Assembly: GCA_022826825.1 (NCBI GenBank) | Contig: JAJDUD010000059.1 | Location: 62,001-126,000, forward strand | Direction of reading: 5' to 3' | Length of the DNA: 64,000 nt | Source: Acidobacteriota bacterium | GTDB taxonomy: Bacteria > Acidobacteriota > Vicinamibacteria > Marinacidobacterales > Marinacidobacteraceae | In this document: piece by piece, positions 50,600 to 58,329 of the stretch | How positions within the stretch are numbered: the stretch's first letter is position 1 | Layout of the letters: every line of letters starts with the position of its first letter | Position numbers and translations under genes: made by a program | Notes under the pieces: generated by a model | Told to the model about the DNA's origin: nothing | What the model saw: the letters and a program-made list of their open reading frames with translations, nothing else | The model's database searches: none

Positions 50600-50826
50600 A
50601 GGAGCGCCGGTGTCCACACCGGCATCGCCCGCGCAGGAGCGCCGGCCTCCAGGCCGGCATCGCCCGCAAAGCGGGCGAAACTCCCCCGGCTATTCCGCCG
50701 CATGGCGCCGGACACCAACGGGGGTAGGGCAACGCCGTCCCCGCTCAGGTCCAGTCCACTGGGCGCATTTGATTGGGGGAGTGTCGCGGCCTGCGGCCGC
50801 GATGCCGGTCTGAAGACCGGCGCTCC
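50600..50826. repeat. Cluster of double-hairpin repeats
   Basis: At 50600-50690: GGAGCGCCGGTGTCCACACC, ATCGCCCGCGC, a second GGAGCGCCGGCCTCCAGGCC unit, ATCGCCCGCAAAGCGGGCGA and AACTCCCCCGG. At 50783-50826, in the opposite direction: TCGCGGCCTGCGGCCGCGAT, GCCGGTCTGAAGACCGGC, GCTCC. Bases between them show no coding signal. These lie in the gap between terB and the end of the amidohydrolase gene. Confidence 0.65.
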
Positions 50827-50835
50827 AGGCGTTCC

Positions 50836-52560
50836 CTACACCTGGAACATCGTCTTGCCGCCGACGATGGTGCGGTGGATCGGGATGTGCTTGAGCTGGT
50901 CCGGATCGTCGGCCGCGACGTCGTGGGGATCCTGCTCGAGCATCACGAAGTCGGCGAGCTTGCCGATCTTGATGCTGCCCTTGATGTCCTCCTCGAAGGA
51001 GGCCCAGGCGCTGTGGATGGTGCCGATCCGGAGCGCCTGGTCCACCGTGACCTTCTGGTTCCCGCCCCAGACCCGGCCCTGGGTGTCCTTGCGGGTCACC
51101 ATGGCCTGGAGCGCCATCATGGGCTCGTAGGGTCCCGGCACGTAGTCGGAAGCTCCGGCGACCGGAATGTCATAGTCGAGAAACGACTTGTGGGCGAACA
51201 TCCACTTCATCTTCTCCTCGCCGTACTCCACCCACTTGTTGCCGTGGTAGTGGACGTAGGTCCAGAACGGAGTCGGGATGGAGCCGGTGTCCCGAATCCG
51301 GGCCAGCAGGTCCGGGTTCACCAGCGAGCAGTGCTCGATGCGGTGGCGGGCGTCCCGGGGGGCCTCGGCGAGCACCTTCTCGTAGGCGTCGAGCACGTAG
51401 CCGATGGTGAGGTCGCCGTTCGCGTGGATCCCGATGTGGAAGTCGTGCGCGTGGGAGTCCTCGACCGCCTCCATGATCTCCTCGGGAGTCATGGTCAGGA
51501 TGCCGTGATCGTCGGTGCCCTCGTACGGAGTGCTCATGTACATGGTGCGGCCGGAGGCGGAGCCGTCGGCGCCGTACTTGATCGCTCCGATCCGGAGCCA
51601 CTCGTTGCCGAAGCCGCGGTGGATCTTGGCGTTCTTCAGTCCACGGTGGAGGTCGGAGTCCGCGGAAGCGAAGTAGTACATCCGGTAGCGCAACTCGCCG
51701 GCGGCGTAAGCGTCCTCGAGGGCCAGCAGACCGTCGGAGTCGCCGCCGGTCTGGTGGACACCGGTGATTCCGGCGGCGGTCATCAGCTTCGACATGTGAG
51801 CCACGCCCTGTCGAAACTCGTTCCGGCCGTACACGCGGCGCTGCCCCACCCCATCGAAGACGTCGTCGGCCTTCTCCTCCACGAGCCCGGTCAGCTCACC
51901 GTTCTCGTCCTTCTCGAAACGGCCGCCCGGCGGGTCGGCCACGTCCTTCGTCACGCCGGCCATCTCGAAGGCCTTCGAGTTGTACCAGTAGATGTGGCCG
52001 CCCCGGTGCGAGACGCGCACCGGAACGTCCGTCGTCGCCTCGTCGAGATCGTGCCTGGTGATCCGGCGGTACTGGCCGTTCTCGCCGGTGACCTTGGTGT
52101 CGTCGTACTTGAACCCGTCCACCCAGAAGCCCGGCCGCGTATCGGCGGCGGCGGCGCGGATCGCCAGCTTGATGTCCTCGATGGTGCGGACGTCGAGGTT
52201 CACCTCGAAGAGGTCCCGCATCCCGTTCGGGTGGCAGTGAGCATCGATGAAGCCGGGCACCACGGTCATGCCGCCGGCGTCCACCACTTCGGTTCCCGGT
52301 CCGGCGAGATTCATCACGTCTTCGTTCGAACCCACCGCGACGAACCTGCCGTGGTTCACCGCGAGCGCCTGGGCCTGATCCATGGTCTCGCGGCCCTCGC
52401 TGTACTCCGAGGTGTACACCCGGGCGTTGTGGACGATCATCTGCGGGGTTGCCGAGCCCCCGCCCGAACCGCAGGCGGTCGCGAGACCGGAAGCGGCGGC
52501 GGCGCCGGAGAGCTTCAGGAATTCGGCGCGGCTCAGGTTCTTTTCGAGCAGTCGGGACAT
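50836..52560 (-). CDS. Exported amidohydrolase (YtcJ-like)
   Basis: A 574-residue metal-dependent hydrolase. The leader (LLEKNLSRAEFLKLSGAA, ending TACGSGG) looks like a lipoprotein/Tat-like signal. Metal-site motifs include VVPGFIDAHCHPNG, GFWVDGFKYDD, VSHRGGHIYWYNSKA, GIHANGDLTIGYVLDAYE, RHRIEHCSLV and DYVPGPYEPMMALQAMVTR, the order of YtcJ-type amidohydrolases. AGGAGAGG precedes the ATG. It lies 41 bases after the VPS10 protein gene. Substrate unknown. Confidence 0.87.
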   Translation of the reverse strand: MSRLLEKNLSRAEFLKLSGAAAASGLATACGSGGGSATPQMIVHNARVYTSEYSEGRETMDQAQALAVNHGRFVAVGSNEDVMNLAGPGTEVVDAGGMTVVPGFIDAHCHPNGMRDLFEVNLDVRTIEDIKLAIRAAAADTRPGFWVDGFKYDDTKVTGENGQYRRITRHDLDEATTDVPVRVSHRGGHIYWYNSKAFEMAGVTKDVADPPGGRFEKDENGELTGLVEEKADDVFDGVGQRRVYGRNEFRQGVAHMSKLMTAAGITGVHQTGGDSDGLLALEDAYAAGELRYRMYYFASADSDLHRGLKNAKIHRGFGNEWLRIGAIKYGADGSASGRTMYMSTPYEGTDDHGILTMTPEEIMEAVEDSHAHDFHIGIHANGDLTIGYVLDAYEKVLAEAPRDARHRIEHCSLVNPDLLARIRDTGSIPTPFWTYVHYHGNKWVEYGEEKMKWMFAHKSFLDYDIPVAGASDYVPGPYEPMMALQAMVTRKDTQGRVWGGNQKVTVDQALRIGTIHSAWASFEEDIKGSIKIGKLADFVMLEQDPHDVAADDPDQLKHIPIHRTIVGGKTMFQV

Positions 52561-52601
52561 GGGCTGACCTCTCCTGTGGGAAATCCTGACCAGGAATTAA
52601 C

Positions 52602-55600
52602 TCACATGCCGGGGCGTGGCGTGAGCCGTGGCGGGCCGCCGCTCTGGAGCGCTTCGTTCAGGGCGTCGATCCGGCCCCGCACCGCCTCCCAGGCGGCGAT
52701 CCGTTCGTCGTACTCAGCGCTCATCGCATCGATGCGGGCGCGGACCTCGGCGTTCGGAGCCTCGGTGTAGGCGTCGAGGTTGCGGGCCTCGGCTCCGATC
52801 CGGGCGAAGAGCGGCCGCGGCCAGGCGCCGCGTCCCTGACGCCCCTCGTTCCGCGACAGGTTCTTCGCCGCCTCCGCAGCCGCTTCCCGGAACTCGGAAA
52901 CGCGGGTCTTCAGTTCGCCGTCGGGCTCGCTGGCGAACGCCTGGACCAGTTCCGCCGCCTCCTTGGCGGTGGCATCCGCCGCTCCGTGGGCCTTCGTCAT
53001 CCCCGCGATCATCCCGGTGAGGCGCACCAGGGCGTCGTGGTTGGCGCGCCGGTCGCCCTCGGGAATCTGGATGCGGGGGTCCTCCGACACCTCGACGGAT
53101 CCGTCGGCCGAGGCGTCGCCGCTCGTCACCCGGACCGAGTAAGCGCCGGGAAGCACCCGTGGACCCCGCGGTGGTCCCCCGAAACCCTGACCGCCGTCCG
53201 GGACCGGGGAGTCGTAGCGGAGGTCCCAGTTCACCCGGTTGAGCCCGGGCTCGAGCTCGGCCTTGAGCGTGCGTACCGCGTCACCGCCCTCAGCACTGAC
53301 CGTGATCTCGGCCTCGCCCGCCGCCTTCGCGTAGATGTGGAGCAGCGCTCCCTCCGGCGGGTTCTCCGCGATGAAGAACTTGTGGCCGGTGTTCCCCTTG
53401 TGGGTGTAGATGCGCCAGGCGACGGCGTCCCGCACCGGGAAGAGGTGGAGGTCCTTCTCGAACACGGAAGCGTCAAGGGTGGTGAGCGGCGCGATGTCGT
53501 CGGCGATCCAGATGCTCCGGCCGTGGGTCCCGAGAATCAGGTCGTTCTCCCGCGGATGGATCGCGAGGTCGTCCACCGGCACGGTGGGGACCTGGCCCCC
53601 GATCCGGTGCCAGTTGGCCCCGCGGTCGAGCGTCACGTACACCCCGAACTCGCCGCCCGTCACCAGGAAGTCCTCGTTCTCGTGGTGCTCGCGAATCACG
53701 TTCAGCGCGGCCTCCGGCGGAAGCGTGCCGGCGAGGGACTGGAAGCTGTCCCCGTAGTCGTCGCTCCGGAACGCGTAGGTGGAGTAGTCGTCGTTCCGGT
53801 GTCCGTCCAGCGTGACGTAGACCCGGGACGCCGAATGTGCCGAGGCGATCAACCGGGTCACGTAGGTCTGGTCCGGCACCCCGGGCAGGTTTCCGGTCAG
53901 GTTGTCCCAGGTCTGGCCCCCGTCCCGGCTCCGCTGCAGGTTGCCGTCGTCGGCCCCCACGTAGATGACCCCCTCTTCGAGCGAAGAGACGGCGATGGTC
54001 ACGATCTGGCCGAAACTGGAAATCCCGTCGTGGCGGGACAGCGTGTCCTCGGTCACCGGGACATCCATGATGGGCAGCTCGTCCCGGTCGAGGCGCTTCG
54101 TCAGGTCATCGGTCCGGGTCCACGCGTCACCCCGGTCGGACGAGATGAAGAGCCGGTTCCCGCCGTAGTACACGGTGTCCGGGTCGTGCGGCGAGATCAC
54201 GATGGGGCTGTTCCAGTCGAAGCGGTAGCGCTCCCCGCCGTTCTCCGGTTGCGGCCGGATCAGCTTGGTCTCGGAGGTCCGGCGGTTCAGCCGGCGCAGG
54301 TTGCCGTTTTGGGACTCCACGTAGACGGTGTCCGGATCGCCCGGGATCGCCTCGGTGTAGAACCCGTCCCCGCCCCCGATCCGGAACCAGTCCTCGTTGC
54401 TGATTCCCTGGCGGAAGAAGGTGCGCGACGGCGCGCCCCAGCTCCCGTTGTCCTGGAGCCCGCCATAGACCATGTAGGGCGTGCTCATGTCGTGGCCGAT
54501 CTCGTAGAACTGCCCGAGGGCGATGGTGTTCACGAAGTCCCAGCTCCGGCCCCGGTCCCAGGAGATGTGGATCCCCCCGTCGTTCCCGAGCACCATGTGG
54601 TTCGAGTCGGCGGGATCGATCCAGAGAGCGTGATGGTCCACGTGGATCCGCTGGACCCAGTCGGTGGCGAAGGTCCGCCCGCCGTCCTGGGAGTAGTACA
54701 TCTGGGTCCCGAGGACCCAGATGCGCTGGTCGTTGTTGGGATCGATGCGGATCTGGCTGTAGTACATGGGCCGCGGGTTGGTGTCGCTCATCCGCTCCCA
54801 GGTGAGGCCCTTGTCCTCGGAACGGAAGACGCCGCCTTCCCTGTTCTCGACGATGGCGTAGACGATCCGGGGGTCGCGCCGATAGACGTTGAGGCCGATC
54901 CGTCCAGTGTCGCCCTCGGGGAGGCCGCCGCCCAGCTTTGTCCAGGTGTCCCCGCCGTCCGTGGTGCGGTGGATGCCGCTGCCCGGTCCGCCGCCCGCGA
55001 ACCCGTAGGCGCGGCGCCGGCGCTGGTAGAGCGCCGCGTAGAGGGTGTCCGGACTCTCGGGATCCATCGCGAGTTCCACCGCCCCGGTGTTCTCGTCACC
55101 GTGGAGCACCCGGTCCCAGGTCTCCCCGCCATCCCGCGTCCGGTAGACGCCGCGCTCCTCGTTCGGGCCCCAGAGATGGCCGAGCGCGGCGACGTACACC
55201 GTGCCGGGATCGGTGGGATGCACCAGCACCCGGCCGATATGGTGCGTGTCCTCGAGCCCCTTGTGGGTCCAGGTGGTTCCTCCGTCGGTGGAGACGTACA
55301 CCCCGTTGCCCCACGAACTGCTCTGCCGGTTCGCGGGTTCGCCGGTGCCCACCCACACCACCGAGGGATCGGAGGGCGCCACCGCGATGGAGCCGATCGA
55401 GGACACTTCCTCGCTCTGGAACTGCGGGATCCAGGTGATCCCGTGGTTCGTGGTCTTCCAGACGCCCGCGGAGGCGGTGCCGACCCAGAACACCTTGGGG
55501 TCGGACTCGACGACGGCGATGTCGTCGATCCGGCCCCCCATGATCGCCGGACCGATGTTCCGCCATTCGATCCGGTTCAGGATGGACTCGACCTGCTCGG

Positions 55601-55706
55601 CCGTCTGGGCGCCGGCGGACGCCGCCGGCAGCAGCAGGAGTGCGCCAAGAAGCAGGACTCCAGGCCCCGCCCGCCGGGTTCTCATCGATGCCAGTGGAAG
55701 AAACAT
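52602..55706 (-). CDS. Secreted VPS10/BNR-repeat beta-propeller protein
   Basis: A 1034-residue secreted protein. After a signal peptide (GVLLLGALLLLPAASAGAQ) comes RIEWRNIGPAIMGGRIDDI, the opening of the sortilin-like (VPS10) propeller proteins abundant in Acidobacteriota and Gemmatimonadota. Many Asp-box repeats are visible (STDGGTTWTH, TRDGGETWD, TTDGGDTWTK, SEDKGLTWE, SQDGGRTFAT, SRDGGQTWDN), then a beta-domain (about 740-880) and a helical tail. ATG 55706 has GGGAGG nine bases upstream. Often annotated as glycosyl hydrolase, but no catalytic site is evident. Confidence 0.87.
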   Translation of the reverse strand: MFLPLASMRTRRAGPGVLLLGALLLLPAASAGAQTAEQVESILNRIEWRNIGPAIMGGRIDDIAVVESDPKVFWVGTASAGVWKTTNHGITWIPQFQSEEVSSIGSIAVAPSDPSVVWVGTGEPANRQSSSWGNGVYVSTDGGTTWTHKGLEDTHHIGRVLVHPTDPGTVYVAALGHLWGPNEERGVYRTRDGGETWDRVLHGDENTGAVELAMDPESPDTLYAALYQRRRRAYGFAGGGPGSGIHRTTDGGDTWTKLGGGLPEGDTGRIGLNVYRRDPRIVYAIVENREGGVFRSEDKGLTWERMSDTNPRPMYYSQIRIDPNNDQRIWVLGTQMYYSQDGGRTFATDWVQRIHVDHHALWIDPADSNHMVLGNDGGIHISWDRGRSWDFVNTIALGQFYEIGHDMSTPYMVYGGLQDNGSWGAPSRTFFRQGISNEDWFRIGGGDGFYTEAIPGDPDTVYVESQNGNLRRLNRRTSETKLIRPQPENGGERYRFDWNSPIVISPHDPDTVYYGGNRLFISSDRGDAWTRTDDLTKRLDRDELPIMDVPVTEDTLSRHDGISSFGQIVTIAVSSLEEGVIYVGADDGNLQRSRDGGQTWDNLTGNLPGVPDQTYVTRLIASAHSASRVYVTLDGHRNDDYSTYAFRSDDYGDSFQSLAGTLPPEAALNVIREHHENEDFLVTGGEFGVYVTLDRGANWHRIGGQVPTVPVDDLAIHPRENDLILGTHGRSIWIADDIAPLTTLDASVFEKDLHLFPVRDAVAWRIYTHKGNTGHKFFIAENPPEGALLHIYAKAAGEAEITVSAEGGDAVRTLKAELEPGLNRVNWDLRYDSPVPDGGQGFGGPPRGPRVLPGAYSVRVTSGDASADGSVEVSEDPRIQIPEGDRRANHDALVRLTGMIAGMTKAHGAADATAKEAAELVQAFASEPDGELKTRVSEFREAAAEAAKNLSRNEGRQGRGAWPRPLFARIGAEARNLDAYTEAPNAEVRARIDAMSAEYDERIAAWEAVRGRIDALNEALQSGGPPRLTPRPGM

Positions 55707-56031
55707 GGGTCTCGCCTCCCTCGCCGCAGCTCCGGTTCCGGCCGTCGCGCGGCCGACCGGCGAGCGTATCCGACCTGCCTTCCGATCACACCGGCAAAGA
55801 GGTGGAGCACCCGCCCTGGGCGCCGATCCGGGGTCTCCAGCCGTCGGCGCCCGGATGCCGACTCCCGTCGTCCGTGCCTTCACCGGCCCGAGGCACCAGG
55901 CACCGGACCGCGAGGCTCCACTCCCAATCCTCACCGCCGACCGGACCGTCGCACGCTACCCCGGTCCGATTCGCCTGCTCGAGACCGGGAAGGACGGTTG
56001 AGGCGGCGGCCCGCCGGCCGCCGCCCCGGAC
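55707..56031. other. 325-base gap with a terminator-like hairpin
   Basis: No gene is seen. The part next to 55707 holds the leader and ribosome binding site of the VPS10 gene. GGCGGCGG (56002-56009) and CCGCCGCC (56018-56025) form an 8-base-pair stem just past the stop of the cytochrome-like lipoprotein gene, the best terminator candidate for it, though no U-tract follows. Confidence 0.45.
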
Positions 56032-56502
56032 TCACTCGGCGGGCGCGCCGGCGTTGATCCAGTCCCGGATCGCCCCGATCTCCTCGGCGGTGAGTGGATC
56101 CCCGATCGGCGGCATCAGGTCCCGGAAGATGCCCGGACGGCCTTCCAGCTTGTGGATCAGGTAGCTGTTCTCGGCGTCTCCGGGCTCCACCAGGTCGAGT
56201 GCCGTCTGGGTGCTGGGCACGTTCACCAGCGCCGCATGCGACATCCCCTCGCTGAGGTCGAGCCCGGCCTCCACGGACTGGCCGCCGTGGTGAGCGACGC
56301 AGCGCGGATCGAACACCATCGCCTGGATGCTCGAGAGCGTCGGCATCAGCACGTCTTCCGCGGGTGGTGGTGCGGGGGGAGGCGCCGGCGGAGCGGGGGG
56401 CGGAGCCGTCGGGGCCGCCGGAGCCGGACTATCGGACGAACCGCACCCGACGAAGACCCCGGCGGCCAGGACGAGGACCGAGAGGCATCGCGTGCTGGAC
56501 AT
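56032..56502 (-). CDS. Lipoprotein with a planctomycete-type cytochrome-like domain lacking one haem cysteine
   Basis: A 156-residue lipoprotein (lipobox GVFVGC) with a Pro/Ala linker (about 22-45), then a domain like small c-type cytochrome domains: SIQAMVFDPRC, GQSVEAGLDLS, NSYLIHKLEG, LMPPIGDPLTAEEI, IRDWINAGA. The usual CxxCH is CVAHH here, so covalent haem c attachment at two cysteines is not possible. ATG 56502 was preferred to 56514 because a TATGTT box lies seven bases before it. Function may have changed to a non-haem role. Confidence 0.75.
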   Translation of the reverse strand: MSSTRCLSVLVLAAGVFVGCGSSDSPAPAAPTAPPPAPPAPPPAPPPAEDVLMPTLSSIQAMVFDPRCVAHHGGQSVEAGLDLSEGMSHAALVNVPSTQTALDLVEPGDAENSYLIHKLEGRPGIFRDLMPPIGDPLTAEEIGAIRDWINAGAPAE

Positions 56503-56563
56503 GGCGCCGAACATACCAGAGCGTCCTTGCCCGACTGCACCGACGCCGGAGTCCGGATCGCCC

Positions 56564-57712
56564 CTACAGATACAGGTGCAACTGCAGCAGCAGCCGCCGG
56601 TCGCGCCGGTCGGAAAACACGAACCGGTCCCGGTACCAGGACAGGTTCACGTGCCAGTGGGTGCGGGGGTAGAGATCCAGCCCATAGACCATCCTGCGGA
56701 TCTCGGCGCGCGGGTTGTCCGGTACCCGGTACCACTGCGGCGAGACCCGAAACCAGATCCCGCGCCACGCCTCGACCGAGGTCTGGTTCGTGAGGATCAC
56801 GGTCCGACCGGCGCCCGGCAGATCCTGGTTGCGGACGTCGGCTTGGGTCCAGGTCGTGAGCCACGCGACCGGGGCGGTTCCGAAGGCGACGCCCGCCGCC
56901 GTGCTGCGGGGAGCCCGGTCCGCGTCGCCGCGATGGAGGACCGATCCGACCAGCACCGTGCGAGACCCGAAGTCGCGCTGCGCGCGGCCGCTGACCGTGA
57001 AGGCCGCTCGTCCATCGTCGTTCAGGAGCGACTCGGCCCGGCCCGGCCCCACGCCAACCTGAAGCAGCGAACGGTCGGAGGAGAGGCCGAGTTCCACCCC
57101 GTAGACCTGATCGTCCTCGCCCAGCCCCAGTTGCCTTCGGGAAAGTGCGGTGTGATCGGCGAACCGCACTCCGTAGGCCGGGAGGAAGCGCCCCCCGCGC
57201 ACGCTCACCCGGCCGGAGATCTGCCGGGCGATCCAGTGTTCGTACGAGACGAAGCCCCCGCCGGGGCGCCGCCCCGCGGTGCCGTAGGCGGTCCAGTCCG
57301 CGAACCGCCAGGCCGCCTGCAGATCGAGGTTCATGAGGAGGTTCCGGTCGGGAAGCTCGCGGCCGGCGACCTCGATCCGCAGCCTGGAGGGCCGGACGTC
57401 CACGCCGAGCTGCAGCGGGCTCTCGCTGCCGATGGGGCCGAAACCGAAAAGGAACTCCTCCTCGGCTCGGACGCCCGCGTCCACCGCCGGGTCCCGGCGG
57501 CCGAAGGTCGAAATCTCCTCCCGGGAGAGCGAACGGCCGTACGGGGTCAGCAGTCCTCCTCCCGACGCGGAGTAGTGGCAGGCGGTGCAGCGCGGATACT
57601 GCTTCGAGAGAAAGGTGGGTTCCGCGCCCGCCGGGACGGCGATCGAGCCCCCGAGCAACACGCTGAGGAGGACGAGAGCGATGGACCCGCGAGGCCCTCC
57701 CGCGCCGGTCAC
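56564..57712 (-). CDS. Exported protein with one CxxCH haem motif and an outer-membrane barrel-like domain
   Basis: A 382-residue protein with a signal peptide (ALVLLSVLLGGSIAVPAGA), one haem c site (RCTACHYSASGGG) near residue 42 and then about 300 residues of alternating strands with many aromatic girdle residues, ending RLLLQLHLYL like a porin. It may be an electron-transfer barrel or a conduit component. GTG 57712 overlaps the YceI stop (GTGA). No known family name was recognised. Confidence 0.72.
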   Translation of the reverse strand: MTGAGGPRGSIALVLLSVLLGGSIAVPAGAEPTFLSKQYPRCTACHYSASGGGLLTPYGRSLSREEISTFGRRDPAVDAGVRAEEEFLFGFGPIGSESPLQLGVDVRPSRLRIEVAGRELPDRNLLMNLDLQAAWRFADWTAYGTAGRRPGGGFVSYEHWIARQISGRVSVRGGRFLPAYGVRFADHTALSRRQLGLGEDDQVYGVELGLSSDRSLLQVGVGPGRAESLLNDDGRAAFTVSGRAQRDFGSRTVLVGSVLHRGDADRAPRSTAAGVAFGTAPVAWLTTWTQADVRNQDLPGAGRTVILTNQTSVEAWRGIWFRVSPQWYRVPDNPRAEIRRMVYGLDLYPRTHWHVNLSWYRDRFVFSDRRDRRLLLQLHLYL

Positions 57713-58320
57713 GGCGGCCCTCCCGGAGGCGAGGAAGCGACCGCGGCGTCGAAGGTGACCGTGATCCGGACCTCGTCGCGCACGCCCACCCCGAGATAGC
57801 GGGGGGGTGGAATCGCGAACTCCGCGAGGCTCAGCGGGAACTCGGCCTCGACCCGCACCCGGCCGTCACCCCGAGCGAGCCGCACGTCTCCCTCGACGCG
57901 CCGCTCGACCCCGTGGAGCGACAGCAACCCCGCGAACCCGGTTTCGTGGTCCCCGGCTCCGGGAGGGAACGCCTCGCCGAGCTCCACCGCGGTCAGCACC
58001 GCCTCCCGGAATTCCTCACCCCGGCCGACTTCGAGGTAGGTCTCGCGCAGATGGCGGTTCCGGAGGCTGATGCCGGTGTCCAGCGAGTCGAGCGACACCC
58101 GGATCTCTCCCGTGAACCGGCGAGCCCCCGCTTCGTCCAGCCGGAGGGCGCCGGACATCTGCGAGGTGACCGCTTCGAAGCTTCCCCCCACGGTGAGCGG
58201 GCACCGCACCCGCACTTCGCCCGACGTGACCGTCCAGGACTCCTCCGCCGCGGCGGTGACGGCGACGGCGAGCGCGAGCGCCGCGAAGCGACGGGTGGCG
58301 GTCATTCTGTCGCTCCGCAT
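57709..58320 (-). CDS. YceI-family periplasmic lipocalin-like protein
   Basis: A 203-residue protein with a signal peptide (FAALALAVAVTAAAEE) and the YceI pattern: FEAVTSQMSGALRLDE, FTGEIRVSLDSLDTGISLRN, HLRETYLEVGR and GLLSLHGVERRVEGDVRL. YceI proteins bind isoprenoids such as ubiquinone precursors. Coupling with a haem-motif barrel protein suggests an electron-transfer or quinone role. ATG 58320 is ten bases after the NCS2 gene stop. Confidence 0.87.
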   Translation of the reverse strand: MRSDRMTATRRFAALALAVAVTAAAEESWTVTSGEVRVRCPLTVGGSFEAVTSQMSGALRLDEAGARRFTGEIRVSLDSLDTGISLRNRHLRETYLEVGRGEEFREAVLTAVELGEAFPPGAGDHETGFAGLLSLHGVERRVEGDVRLARGDGRVRVEAEFPLSLAEFAIPPPRYLGVGVRDEVRITVTFDAAVASSPPGGPP

Positions 58321-58329
58321 GCCGTCCGG

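Noticed and set aside
24949-50826. CRISPR array
   Set aside because: The repeats are single or paired, differ in spacing and form double hairpins; there is no regular repeat-spacer pattern and no cas gene.
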